This document shows, piece by piece, positions 24,534-36,897 of a stretch of DNA of 64,000 nt. A program made the translations under genes and the position numbers. Each line of letters begins with the position of its first letter. Within the stretch, counting starts at the first letter, position 1. Source of the stretch: Strongyloides papillosus (lineage: Eukaryota > Nematoda > Chromadorea > Rhabditida > Strongyloididae); assembly GCA_005656395.1 (NCBI GenBank), contig SRSI01000010.1:1674001-1738000 (forward strand), read 5' to 3'. Under the pieces are notes generated by a model that saw nothing but the letters and a program-made list of their open reading frames with translations, had not been told where the DNA came from and did no database searches.

Positions 24534-26336
24534 ATGAAGTCTCCTGAAAATGTAAGTTTGTATTATTTATTTTATTATGTATTAATATTATTTTAGTCCT
24601 CAAAACATGATAAATATCCTTCAACTTCAAAGAAAGTCCATAGGGATTATTCAAGATCATCTAGTAGAAGTCCAGAAGTAAAGAAAAGGCGTAATGAGGA
24701 AAAAGGAAGAGGTGAGAAGAATTTAGAAATGAAAACATGGAGATCAAGATCTCCTGAAACGGTTACACATGGTGAAGAAGATGTATTTGTTTGGAAAAAA
24801 AAATATGCGCAAGATGGTAAGAAGTATTCAGAGAAAGAGTTAAGAGAAAAAGCCGAGCAATGTCGTAGAGAAAATAATCGAGAAATAGAAGAACTTAGAA
24901 GGAAGCGAATAAAACGTGAAAAAGAACGGGAGGCTCGGGAAAATAGTATTAGAAAACAGAAGAATGATGAATGTTATTTTTCCTCAAAAGAAGAAGAGAA
25001 ATTTGCTTTAAAACAAGCGCGTCTTCGACTTATGACCCGTTTACAAAACGGGAATCCATGTCCAATCGATTACCTTGCTCGTCTTATATTTTGGGATCAA
25101 TGTGATTTTGAGGAACTCGATATTACTACATTTCAAGATCCTATGGTTGTTTTGAAAAATCTTAATGTTGAACAGCTTGAGGATGTTGTAGAAGATGTAA
25201 AGATATGCAAACTAATTGATAATAATAAAAATCCAACTTATTGGAATGACATAGATATTGTAGTTAAGCATTTTTTGAAGAAAAGTACCACTAGTGAAGA
25301 GAACATTAATGATGCTGTACATAAAAACATTGTGAGTACTTTTAATGATAAAAATCTCAAGCAACTTCTAGAAATGGAACAACAATTAACGAGTAAAGTT
25401 AAGGATAAAAACTGTACCAATCCAGATTTCTGGTACACAGTTATAGAACAACTAAATTATTCGATTGCAAAGTTAAGATTAAAAGATATTTATACTACAA
25501 TTATGAAAAAACAAGTAGAGAAGATAAAGAAAATCCAGGAAAATGAACTTTGTAAAGACGAAGATACTGAAATTAATATGTCAGAACTTTTATCAAATCT
25601 TACTTTTGCAGAGGTTCATCAACTAAATGAGAAAATACCATTTGATATTTCAGAGTTGCTAGGTGAAGACAAAGATAAAGTTAATAAATTGTGGAAAGTT
25701 TTAAACAGGAAACAAACACTTTTTGTAGCAATAAAATTGTATGAATTGCATAATTTCCAACCTTATATTGTTAATGAATCATCAGTTGTTCCTGGAATTG
25801 AGGTTGTTGAAGAAAATAAGTTTTATGATGAAATTAAATCTAAGCGAAAGATTCAAAGAAGTATTGATGAAAGTAGAATGCTTAATAAAGAAGATGTTGA
25901 AGACAGGGATGAAGATTTTGATGATGAAATTGATTTGGGTAGTAAAGCAGTTTCTTGGAGCGACAAGTCTGTTCAAGCAAAAAAACCAAAATACACCAAT
26001 ATTGTACGAACAGGTTATGATTGGAATCGTTATAACAGAACACATTTCACTTTCGAAGACCCTCCACCAAAAATTGTACAGGGATATCGTTTTACAATCA
26101 TGTATGATGAATTATTAGATCCAACTAGGACGCCACAGTATACTGTTGTCCCAGATCCAAACGACGAAGAATTTGCTACTATTACATTCAAAGCTGGACC
26201 TCCATATATGGATATAGCCTTTAAAATTGTTAATAGAGAATGGCAAGTACTACATAAAAAAGGATTTGAAGCTAAGTTTTCGAAAGGAGTTTTTCGTCTT
26301 TCATTCTTTTTCAAAAAATACCGTTACAGACGTTGA
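24534..26336 (+). CDS. cacn-1: Cactin homolog
   Basis: Nuclear spliceosome-associated protein of the cactin family; C. elegans CACN-1 is needed for splicing fidelity and gonad morphogenesis. Exons 24534-24551 and 24597-26336 are joined across a 45-nt intron and give 585 residues. Layout: a short Arg/Ser-rich and highly charged coiled-coil N-terminus (R-S-R-S-P-E and K/E/R repeats to about residue 140), the cactin middle domain (about 150-330, with N-P-C-P-I-D-Y-L-A-R-L), an acidic linker, and the strongly conserved C-terminal domain from Y-D-W-N-R-Y-N-R-T-H-F through E-W-Q-V to the terminal K-K-Y-R-Y-R-R. The start is chosen because the first exon joins in frame with good splice sites. It is somewhat shorter than fly and human cactins, mostly at the N-terminus. 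It is transcribed away from the dynein gene. Confidence 0.93.
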
Positions 26337-26770
26337 GCTTTGTTTTTTGTTTATATTGTTTAAAAATAAAATATAATAATGTGTAACTTTTATCTATTTT
26401 AGTGAATTGGTAAATTATTAGCTAGTCTCATCAATAATAAAAATCATTGTGCCAGCAAATGTTTATATTAAATTTCAAACTCAATTTAGCGATTTGTCAT
26501 TCGTAAAATTCATATTATTATCGATTTTTAAATCATTTAATAGTAGTTGTTTTTGAAAAAAAACTTTGTAACTCTAGAACTCTTTTAGTATAGTCTTACT
26601 ATAAATAAATATTATTGAAACAAATATTCTTTGTACAGTAGTGAAACAAATTTCCCCAATTTCAAATTTGGAGAATAGGTATATTCACTTCATTTTATTT
26701 ATTTTATTATGGTAGGAATTAAAAAGAAATTCAAAATAAGCGTTACTGTTAAGCATTTTTATTATAAAAT
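26337..26770. other. Shared 3' region of cactin and calpain
   Basis: The cactin (+) and calpain (-) genes converge here. AATAAA-like motifs occur on both strands close to the two stop codons. No other gene seen. Confidence 0.5.
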
Positions 26771-29700
26771 TTATAATTCTTCGCTTTCGATGAATCCATT
26801 GGTAAAAACTCTAAGCATGAAACTAGCTTCTTCATTTGGTTCAAAAGTGGAAGGAACAATAACATAGTTTCCTGGAGGTACACGGAATCTAGCTGTCATT
26901 TCACGAAGATTGATGAAAGACGGAGAACGGGCACAAGATTTATTTGAAGCAAAGAAGTTTTGTGATAATCTCCCATCAATATGTCCTGCCTAGAATGAAA
27001 AACATTATAAACAATATTTGTTTTTAAAAACACCAATAAAAATATATTTACACGGTGACAAAAAATGAATAAAATAAAAGTGTTAATCACTCAAAATTCT
27101 AAAAACTTAATAATATTTAAAACGTGTACTAAAAGCAAAAAACACTCTGTTTTTAACTTACTTCTCCACTGATCTATAATTTATTTTAGTAATAAATTAT
27201 TTTTAATAAATTAGATTAATTAAAATTTATATTTTTTGGTAAAACTTACATCATAAATAGCAAAACCAATTGCCAAGTTATCTAATCCTTTGTGTCTTAA
27301 TTCTCTTCTGTACTTTTGCATTACAGCAACAATAACTGTACATAAGTCATCATCATCATTTGGATCAGAATCAGTCAATTGTATTCTGTATTGGGGATTG
27401 TTAGCAAATGTGCGAAGGTAATTTCTACAACCACCAGCAGTTTCATTGGCAATCCATTGACCTTCATGAACTATTGGTGACCATTTTGGTGTTGAGGTAT
27501 TGACACCAGTCATATTGGCAATTTCATCCATTACATCTGGACCGAGATTACAAATTTCCATTTTTTCAAAGTTTCTCATGAAATCATCAAATGACATCCA
27601 AAACTCACCATCAGTTTCAAACTTTAATCCCATTTCTCTCCTTTGACTTTCTCCAACGTAATCCCATTCACTGGATCCATCAGACCATGCACCATTCCAT
27701 TCTGATTCGTTTCCCCAAGGATTACGAATACGAAGGATACAAGTTTGTCCTCCTGGTCCATTGACCATTCTACATGCTGTAATAGAGTAAGCATGTCCTT
27801 TTATTAATCCATTTGGTAGTCTTGCCTCCCAAGCATATGGATCAGCTTCAATTGAACATCCGAAAAGTGATCCCAATTCAAAACCTGTCATTATCATTTG
27901 AAGTAAATTTTTAGGTGGATTATTGATATCGATAAATTCAGTTAAACCTCCAGTAAAATCTTCAAGAGCTTCTGATGTGGTACCTCCTTTAAGAGATTCA
28001 TAACTTCCATGAAGTTTAGCATATGCTTTTTCTAAAAGTGCACTCCAAAATTCATTGTTTTCTCTGGAATGCATGTAAAGTAATTCTCCGTTGTGTGTTG
28101 GAAGACGATCATCGACAACAACATCAACCCAACGACCATAATGCCAAAATTGGAAATGGAAGATTCCAGCATAATTGTCTGTGAAACTTTGATCTGGCGG
28201 AACAACTCTATAAAAAAGTTCATCCCTTAATGTTAAACAAGCAGCTGCGGCAAGAAGCCAACAATCTCCAAGTTCTCCTTGAATAACATCAAATCTTGAT
28301 TGATTATTAATAATTAATTGTGGCTCTTTAACAATTTCACCTGGACGTAACCAATCAACTCTTTTATCTGGTCTCTTTGAATAGAATAAAGAAGAATCAT
28401 CAGCTGGAAATTCAGGATCTTCAAAAAGAACCTTTTGTTCTAAACATCTATCACGTTCAGCATAAAAATCAATTCCACCCTTTGAGTCAAAAGGTGATGG
28501 AGCACTACCACCTCGTTTAGGTGATGGTGGTACATATGGATCAACATCTCTTTTGTAATTTCCAGAAATAATGTTATCCAAGATAACTTTACCAATATTT
28601 GACAAAGAGTTGTCTTTACCTCCGAGGTCAAAAAGGATATTTCCAGCGATAGCTCCTATCATTCTTCCAGTAGCAGGGTCAATATTTAAAAATCTATGTC
28701 CTGCCATTCCAACTAAGTCTCCAATGAGATTAACAACACCTCCTCTTAGATTATTTGGTTTTATATTGGCACCTCCGCCACCAAATCCACCACTACCTCC
28801 ACCACCACCGATTAAATTTCCAATAAGACCACCAACATCTAGGCCCCCTGAAATAAAAAAATAGACAAGAAAAAAGAAAATAAAAACCTGAAGAACCTTT
28901 ACTACCACCACCACCAATGGAATTAATAATTCCACCAAAATCATTCATATTGAAGCCACCATCACCAAATCCTTAACATGCAAAATAAGATAAATAGTTA
29001 CAATAACAATTTAAAATTATGATTGACAAAAAAAAAGACGAAGCAAAAGTGGCACAATCTTATGGTAAGGCTCTTAAATAAAAAAAAATTTTAAATGCTC
29101 ACCACGATTATTAGGATTATTACTATTTTTAGAACTTCCACTAATTATATCTCCAATTAAGGAGAAAACTTTGTCACGTTTTCTAGTCTTTCCTGAATTA
29201 TTATCATTATATCCTGAATTATCTCCGTAACCTAACATAAAATAAAAGCAAAAAATTTAAAATAAAATTTAAAAAAAGGGTTTATTTTAAAAGAAAAGAC
29301 TATAACTTACCATCACCCCTATTATATGAATTACCACCTAGTAAATTTCCTAATAAATCATTAAGAGTATTATCACTACGATTACTAGAACCTTTAATAT
29401 AAATACAAAAGTTAATCACACAAAAAAGCAAAATACAAGCATAATAAACAGGATACAAAAAATTACAAAAAAAAACGTACCTCTGCCTCCAGAATTGTGG
29501 CCACCACCGCCACTACCTCCGCCACCAAGAATACCTCCTATTAAATTACCAAAATCATTTTGATTTTGTCCACCTTAAACGAAATTTAACTCCTAACAAT
29601 AATAAAATAACAAACCTCCTCCAGATAAGAAGTTTCCAGCTAAACCACCTAGAATATCACCAGCACCTCCTCCTACTTTATCACGAATAAAATTTCCGGC

Positions 29701-29778
29701 AATGTTTCCAATTAATCCATTAAATTCGTCTGGTTTCAATTCAACTTTAGAAAAATCTTCTTCAACACCGTCTCCCAT
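26771..29778 (-). CDS. clp-1: Atypical calpain with Gly-rich N-terminus
   Basis: Calcium-dependent Cys protease of the nematode CLP-1 type, without EF hands. Exons: 29778-29616, 29573-29481, 29391-29311, 29231-29103, 28971-28888, 28847-27250, a 12-nt microexon 27173-27162, and 26989-26771; 792 residues. The N-terminal 220 residues repeat G-x-L-I-G-N/G-x-x-G-G units in Gly-rich runs. The protease core has the full triad: C379 in [12 protein letters not shown]535 in K-G-H-A-Y-S, and N559 in R-N-P-W-G, with spacing (156 and 24) as in vertebrate calpains. Domain III follows ([10 protein letters not shown], then [15 protein letters not shown]) and ends the protein. The start at 29778 (M-G-D-G-V-E-E-D) is the first Met fitting the family; the reading frame extends upstream to a TTTTCAG acceptor at about 29853, so an earlier first exon is possible. 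C. elegans CLP-1 acts in muscle and in neuronal necrosis. Confidence 0.92.
27162..27173 (-). other. clp-1: 12-nt microexon in calpain domain III
   Basis: On the minus strand ATTATAG precedes, and GTAAGTT follows, the 12 bases ATCAGTGGAGAA. Both flanking exons meet in phase 0, so inclusion adds I-S-G-E between I-Y-D and A-G-H and skipping keeps the frame. The position is a variable loop of the family. Inclusion is inferred from the near-perfect splice sites only. Confidence 0.55.
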
Positions 29779-32109
29779 TTTTTTATTTTGGTTTGTTGGT
29801 TTTTGCTCAGTTCCTTCTTGCAATACTCTTGAAGTATTTTCTTCTTTAGAATCAGCTGAAAATTTATAAAAAAAATGCATTAAAAAAATGTATTAAGATA
29901 AAAATAAAGTAGAAACATCTTTATAAGTAAACAAAAAATTGGTAACAAAAATGAAAAATACATTACGTAATCGATTAAATCCATTGGAAGAAAAAATAAT
30001 AGCAAAATTGTCTCTATATGTCACGGGAGCAAAAATAATTTATTATATTCAACAATTGGTAATATTAAGGAACTTAAAAAGAATGTTTATCTTAGAAATA
30101 GTTAAAAGAATATTATGACCTACAAATGTGGTTGATCAATGTTTAATAGTATAAATATACCTAAACTCATAATCATGTATTTAATACACAAACTTTTACC
30201 TTTGTAAAGTACACGAAATAGTTTTATCATTTTAATATATAGTTAATAATTGGTAGAAAAAAAGAGATATTAAAATGAATGAATTTCGTATAAAATAAAA
30301 AGAGAGAAAGAGAGAAAGAAAGAAATAGAGAGAAGAATAAATGATATTATATTGAAATCTGTGTATATTTTTAATAAAATAAATTTCCATAGTATCACAT
30401 TAAAGTTTTTATGTGTATTTTCATTTATATATAATATGTAAAAATAAAACATGTTTTAATAATAAACATAAATGTTTGAAGGTGTTTATATTTTAAAATT
30501 TGTCGTTGTAATTGCATTTAGTCTTGAAAATTTTTTGGGGTTGTTTTTAGGTTATAAGAACTTAACAGTTGATATCTCATAGAAAGAGCATTTATTTATA
30601 TCACTTTTTATATGATTTTTTAGTATATATTATGATATTGAATTGCGAAAACGATTACTTAAAGCTCTGGTTGGTATGTAAAGCTTTTTTTATTTTGTTC
30701 TTTCTAACTAAAAAACAAGTATTGAAATAAACAAAGTATTTTTGTTAATTTGACATTGCATAAAGTAAAAAGCGGAAGAGAAATATAATTTTTATGTGCA
30801 AAAATTGTAGTTAACGGAGGGTACACTACTTTATATTTGCCTATGAAATAATAATATTTTTGGTAAATAAGATTCTTAATTTTAATATGTCAATGGTTAA
30901 TTATTATATTAGTCAATTTACTATGATGCAAATGATGTAGATTAACCTTAACTATAGTTTCTTACATAAAAATTAATTACCATTTATCAAATTCTGCAAT
31001 TTAATATCATGAATAAAAGATTACTTTTACTACAAAAATAGTGTTAGTAAATTAAAATTAGCACAAATATGATAATATAAACATTAAGTGAAAAAATGTT
31101 AAATTTAGTATATTGCGCGTAATACAACTGTTATTTTTTAAAAAAAAAGTTTTTTTCTCTACAAATAAGTGAATGAATAGAAAGCAGCAATGGTGCAAAT
31201 GTTATGTATCTCATAACAACAACAACAAAAAATTTTTAAAGGATTAAAAATATTTCCAAAATAGTTTTGTTTATTAAGTTACTTACGAAGTAAACAACAA
31301 CTTAAGCAATTCATATTCCTATGTATTTCCTATTAATTTGAATATAATACTTTTTCTTTATATTAACTGCATTCATAGAAGATAAATTGATAAAATTTAA
31401 TTGTTCTTTACTTTAACTATTTATTAGAAATAAAAATAATTAATTATAATGAGTAAATGTTATTTCTTTGTAAAGAAAATAAATTGCAATACACAAATGC
31501 AGTATAAAGCTATTTTTAAAATGATATGGCCAGATATTTAGGAAAGACCAAAGAATGAAAAAATATATACATCAGTTGGATGCTTTTAACATTTTCTCCT
31601 ATTGATTATATATTCGAAATTTGCCTTTTTTTTAAGATATCTTGTAAATCAATCTTTTTAAATGCTTCGCCAATCTACATTATGTTATAACATATTTTAC
31701 TTTAAATAATATATAATCTTATTTAATATGATGTATCATGAAATTTAAATAACAAAAGTTCAACACTGCCATAAAAAACTTAAATATAATGGAATAATTT
31801 ATGATTAAATTATATTTTGTCATGTCTTAAAACATAAAAATAAATCTCAAACTTTTCATTCACCTAATGCATTATTATATTTTAAAAAATAATTATTTAA
31901 AGTACAATAAAATTATAAGCATCAGCATGAATATTATAAAAAAAAACTCGTTTTTTGTCATCTTAATTTAAATAGTAAAAAATTTGCAACAATGTTCTGT
32001 AAGTCTATTTAAAGTACAATTGGATCAAAAGACACCTTCTGGAAGATGAATATAAGTTAAAAAAAAATCGAAAAAAGGTTATTTTAGTCTCTTTTTTTAA
32101 AAATCAAAT
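29779..32109. other. Intergenic upstream of calpain and the CAP gene
   Basis: AT-rich region between divergent calpain (-) and CAP (+) starts. A purine-rich GA repeat lies at about 30298-30335 (pyrimidine-rich on the calpain sense strand). A 55-codon plus-strand ORF at 29950-30117 has no recognisable content. No RNA gene seen. Confidence 0.5.
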
Positions 32110-32805
32110 ATGCTTTATTTTACTTCTTTAATTAATTATTATAAAATAATTTTTTTATTAACTATTCTAACTTCTCAATTATCATGCAAAAATATTTCAC
32201 AATTTGATATTGTTGAACGTGTTAAAAGACTATCTCGTCTTCCTCCTAGAAATCATCATATTTATCCAAGTATACCAATTGATCCATTACCTAGAACGAA
32301 ATTTCCTGGATCAGATAAAGGAAAGTTTAATGAGAACGCCTTAAGAAAGTACATTCTTGATTTACACAACAGATTACGAGCTAAACATCATTCTCCACCA
32401 TTAACATATTCAAAGAATCTTGAAGTATCTGCTACAAATTATGCTCAAATATTAGCTGAATGGAATGAAGGATTGATACATGATGAATATAATCGTTATC
32501 AAGGAGAAAATCTTTTTTCAATAATCCAAAAATGGGTTCCTGATGAATGGGAACTTGCAAAAATTACAATGAATACATTTTATGAAGAAATGGAATATTA
32601 TGATTATGATCGTTTTAATCCAAGAGATCTTATCAAGTATGGACATCTTTCACAACTTTTATGGTATGATACAAGATATATAGGAATTGGTTTTGGTGTT
32701 GCTAGAGTTGGAAAAAGCTTCAAGATATATATTTGTATGAGGTATGATCCTCCTGGAAATGTTATGACAGCATGGCAATTTAAAAGAAATGTCCTTAAAC
32801 CTTAA
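32110..32805 (+). CDS. Secreted SCP/TAPS (CAP-domain) protein
   Basis: Single-exon gene for 231 residues. The first 25 residues are a hydrophobic signal peptide (I-I-F-L-L-T-I-L-T). A basic linker follows, then one CAP domain from about residue 75: L-H-N-R-L-R-A-K-H, Y-Q-G-E-N-L-F, G-H-L-S-Q-L-L-W-Y-D-T-R-Y-I-G-I-G and a terminal Y-D-P-P-G-N-V. The His and Glu of the CAP cavity are present (L-I-H-D, G-E-N, G-H-L), and the Cys pairs of venom-allergen types are missing, as in GAPR-1-like members. Family members are abundant secreted proteins of parasitic nematodes, greatly expanded in Strongyloides, and are linked to host interaction; the role of this copy is unknown. The ATG at 32110 gives the only good signal peptide. 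Confidence 0.9.
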   Translation: MLYFTSLINYYKIIFLLTILTSQLSCKNISQFDIVERVKRLSRLPPRNHHIYPSIPIDPLPRTKFPGSDKGKFNENALRKYILDLHNRLRAKHHSPPLTYSKNLEVSATNYAQILAEWNEGLIHDEYNRYQGENLFSIIQKWVPDEWELAKITMNTFYEEMEYYDYDRFNPRDLIKYGHLSQLLWYDTRYIGIGFGVARVGKSFKIYICMRYDPPGNVMTAWQFKRNVLKP

Positions 32806-33733
32806 GTATAAGTTCTTTTAAATTAATTTCTATTCAATGTTTGTTGATTATTGTATTACTTTTTTATTTAAAATTAAATTAATGTATTACACCTAATTTT
32901 GATAGGCTTAATTTTTAATATGATTTAGTAGAAATAACATAACAAAAATACTATAAAAGAGATTCATTACACAATTATATTACTAAATTTTATTTCTTAT
33001 ACTTTAAATGCACTACTTAAGATAGACATAACTTCAACATTAACTTGTTAAATTTGTTAAAACAAAATTATTCTCTAATCATTTAATGATCATTTTTGAC
33101 ATGATACATTTAACCGCATTTCCTTTAAAGAGTGCAATTCCACTATGTCACATGAAAAAGATTGAAAACAAAAAAAATTGACATGATTTTCGATAAAAAA
33201 TGCTCTATCAATGAACAAATTTAATAGCCATAACATATTTCATTTTACAATTAATAAATGATGACAACTTTTTATGTAGTTGAATGAATTTTTTTGTTAG
33301 TCTAACAATTAAAAAAATTTAATTTTAAAATCTAGTTAGTGTTAATAAATTTTGGACTTGCTTTTAACAATATTTAAATTAATATCTTTTAAATTTGAAT
33401 AAAAGATGACAAATTTTATTAACCTAAAAAGATTACTCAAATAAAAAACAAAGTCTTTGAAAAAATCTGTTTTGATTGGTATTTTTTATTTTTTAAAATG
33501 TAATAAAAACACAAGCAACGTTTAATTGAAATAATGTATTTGGAAACAATGAAATATAACCTTTAAATTGCCTTTGTTATCTCTAACAAATAGTAATATT
33601 GTAAACTATAATGTAGAAATAGTAATTTTATCAAAACTTTCTTATCTAAGGTTCCTTCCTTAAATACAATTAAGTATTTCAATATTTTACAATTTTTCTT
33701 TAATTTGTACTTAATTTAATGTTCTATACTATA
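32806..33733. other. Intergenic, nothing recognised
   Basis: AT-rich 3' flank of the CAP gene without supported genes or bounded repeats. Confidence 0.5.
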
Positions 33734-33982
33734 ATGGCTAAACACAGGAAAAGTATTAATAAAAAGATTCAATCACCTAAAAATATAAAAAATAATAAAA
33801 TTGATGAATTTACCTTATATAAAATAACAAAAAACGATGAATTAGAGTATGATAAAATTCGAAAAATGGTATTTTTTCTTTAGAATTTATTTCAAAATAT
33901 TTTTTTATAGATATTTGATTGTTGTAAACAACGGCTTAATTTTGAAATTTGTAAGTCAAAAGCACCTGAAAATAAACCTTAG
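33734..33982 (+). CDS. Possible small two-exon gene, unknown
   Basis: ATG at 33734 opens 45 codons rich in Lys and Asn. A 42-nt GTATTT...TATAG intron (33869-33910) then joins in frame to 24 more codons ending at TAG 33980-33982; 68 residues. It has no recognisable domain. The same frame stays open after the TAG for 17 more codons with an acidic composition, so the TAG may be a decay mutation or the model may be wrong. Confidence 0.3.
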
Positions 33983-34298
33983 GATGAAGGTGGTAATGAG
34001 ATGCAATTAACTGAAAATAGTAACCATATTTAAAAAATCCAAGCATCAAACTAAAGTAAAAGTACTCTTTATTATTATTTTCTCAAATATAAATAGTGTC
34101 GATTTTTACTTTATTAATTCTATATTTTTCAGAAGAGTTTAATGTATATTTGTATTCTTTTTTTATAAAATTATCATTATTTAGAATAAAAAATCTCTAC
34201 CGTATTTCTTCGATCAAAATTTATTAAAATTAATTTTTGAAATTTCATATAACTAAGAAATATTATTTAACATTATTTATATACACTATTTGTAAATC

Positions 34299-36030
34299 TT
34301 AATAATTAGGAAAATAGACGTTAGTGTAGTAAGAGGGTATTGGATAATTAACATGATTAGGCCAATGTCCTAACGCCGGATTAGAAATTACTGCTCTTCT
34401 TCTACTCTCAATATTTTCTGAATCTGTATCTTCTGTACTTTCATCAACTAAACATAGCTTTGAAAAACACAATAAAAATAATCTTCCAATAGGAGCAGTT
34501 ACGAGTATTGATAAAATACAGGTTGATATAACTATATTTGCATTATTTTTTATCTCTTCATTACTACTCAATAAACTTGCTTCATAAACAAATGGTACTA
34601 AAGCAGCCTAAAAAATGTTAAATTTATTTGTTATTTTAAAACAAAAATATATATCAAACCTGTACTGTTGCTTTTGGTATAAATGCAAAACAAGCATAAA
34701 TTCCTTCCAGAATTGATAAATGAGAAGATAAAGTTATAAAAAAAACACTAAATATTCTACTAATAATGCCAATTCCTATAAATATTAAACTTATTAGAAT
34801 TGTTGATGTTGAAATTTTACTTAATTCCATTTCATAACCAATGAATATGAAAAGAAGAGGCTCAAAGAATAGTTTCCATATATGTGTCAATGATTTGTTT
34901 TCAATTGTCATTTTATCCTCATTATCCTCTTTCCATTTTAATGAAAGAAATATTGTCATACTTAAAATACTAATTGGACCAGATATATGAAGTGAATAAT
35001 GACGGAAAGTAAAAAATAAGGCAAATGATATAATAACTAAAATTGATGTTCTTACAGTATGAAAAAGATCAAAAGTTGTTTTGGGTACATAAAAAAAAAG
35101 AATTGCTACTATTAAACCAAATTTAATACCACCAATTACTTGCAAAATTGTAAAGATTATACTTCTTAATACATTTACTTCTGTTGACAAGTTAAAAATT
35201 ATCGTTATAAATAAATAGATAATAGAAATTGAAAATATATTGTCTATTGATGCTCCAACAAGAATTATAGTTGGTAATCCTTTTTTGGTACCAAGTTTTT
35301 TTTCTTCCAATTCAATCATTGAAGGAACAATAACCGCGGGCGAAGTTGCCGCTAACAAAAAACCAAATAATATTCCATATAATGGTGGGAAATGTGAGAC
35401 AAAATAAGCTGTCAAAGCTATTGATATTCCTTCAAATGATGTTGATATGATTCCTAATGCTCCAGATAATAACCAATACTTTTTCATAGCTTTTATATTT
35501 AAGCCTGTTCCACACCTTACCATAATAATGACAAATGCCATTAGCCTTATTGAAGAAGACCAGTTAGGTGGTAAAATGAAATTATTTTTTAAAAATTGTA
35601 TATTTCTTATTATTACTCCTAGAATCAAATGTCCCAGCAGTGATGGTAAATAAATAAGTTTTAAAAAGTAACCAAATATAATTCCTATTGATAAAGCAAA
35701 GAAAAGCAACAAAATTCCATCAGAATAAGATACTTTTGAGATTGAAGAATCTCTATCAATCATACTAACATTTTTTGTTTCATCATTTATTCGATTTAAT
35801 GGATCATAAAAATCTCTATCTAATAATCCTGCCAAAAAAAGGTATGTAAATATAGAAAGGAGAAGAAATGTATATATAATATTTACCTAGGTAGAAAATA
35901 ATTTTCGGATTAAATTTAAAAAAACAAATAAACATACTTGAGTTATGTTAAAAAACTTTATTACAAAATTTTTTTTTCTTTTAATCTTACTTCTTTGATT
36001 TTCCATACCATTTCCAAGTGAATGTATCAT
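34299..36030 (-). CDS. SLC9B/NHA-type cation/proton antiporter
   Basis: Multi-pass membrane antiporter of the CPA2 branch (SLC9B/NHA), which exchanges Na+ or Li+ for protons. Exons 36030-35938, 35886-34660 and 34607-34299 with introns of 51 and 52 nt give 542 residues and about 12-13 membrane spans. Family marks: T-S-P-A-V-I-V-P-S-M in the crossed helix and I-P-K-A-T-V-Q-A-A-L near the end. The paired acidic site normally D-D reads S-I-D-N here (D246-N247, 35244-35239); the second Asp is the one essential in NhaA-type carriers, so transport mode or activity may differ. The C-terminus is a short hydrophilic tail. The start at 36030 was chosen because its exon joins in phase to an exon that opens with a hydrophobic stretch (L-L-L-S-I-F-T-Y-L-F-L-A-G). 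The strongly hydrophobic core makes the family call safe; the physiological ion is unknown. Confidence 0.87.
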
Positions 36031-36897
36031 AGCAAAATAATAAAATTCCTTACTTAATAATTAAAAACCTAAGGAAGTTACTTGATAGATAGTTGTTCTA
36101 AGAAACGAGAAACCAATTAACACTTTCCTTTTAATTTAATACACCAAAATGAAATAAATTTGAAATTACTTTATGGTTAACCTTTAACAATAATAGTAAC
36201 GATCTAATAATGTATCTTTTTCTTTTAATAAGATGACATATTGCATTCCTTCACTTAAAATATAGAAATAAAAAGTTATTCAAAAAATTTAACTTTTATT
36301 ACATCTTTTATTAATTACTAGTAATTTATATTTCCAATTAAAAAAAGAATTTTATTGAATTAATTATACACAATATACATACTAAATGATTTTTTTTCTA
36401 TATAGAAGCAATAACAAAATAAATTTTAAAGTTATTTTTACTACATAAATATTTTGCTTGAGATTATATTATACACGTTTTATTTGAATAATTATACAAA
36501 AAAAAATTTTTACAGCTTCATTCAAAGTGTAGATGAATATATAATGAAACTATTTCCGTCATTTTATAAATATTACTACATTTTTGTTTTATAATAGTAA
36601 AATATTGCATTATATCAGTGATTAAATTTTACGTTAAAGCATTGTTTCAGAGTTTTTTTTTGATATCATTAATTATATATTATCCAACAAAATGCTATAT
36701 TAAGCTATTAGTTAATGTTCCAAAGCTTCAGGAAACATTTTAATTAAATTAATTTTATATACTCATATTTCTTTGTTCTTTACAGAGTGGGAAATACGTA
36801 GCATAGCATATTTTATAATATAATAACTTTTTATTATTCCATGTTTCTTTTATAAAATTCTAATTAAAGTATTTTTCAAGATTAAAAATTAAGTTTA
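36031..36897. other. Intergenic, nothing recognised
   Basis: AT-rich 5' flank of the antiporter gene. No ORF or bounded repeat seen before the GC-rich element that starts at 36898. Confidence 0.5.

Noticed and set aside
29950..30117. 55-codon plus-strand ORF upstream of calpain
   Set aside because: Starts with ATG and is Leu/Ile/Lys-rich, but has no conservation or context that supports translation.
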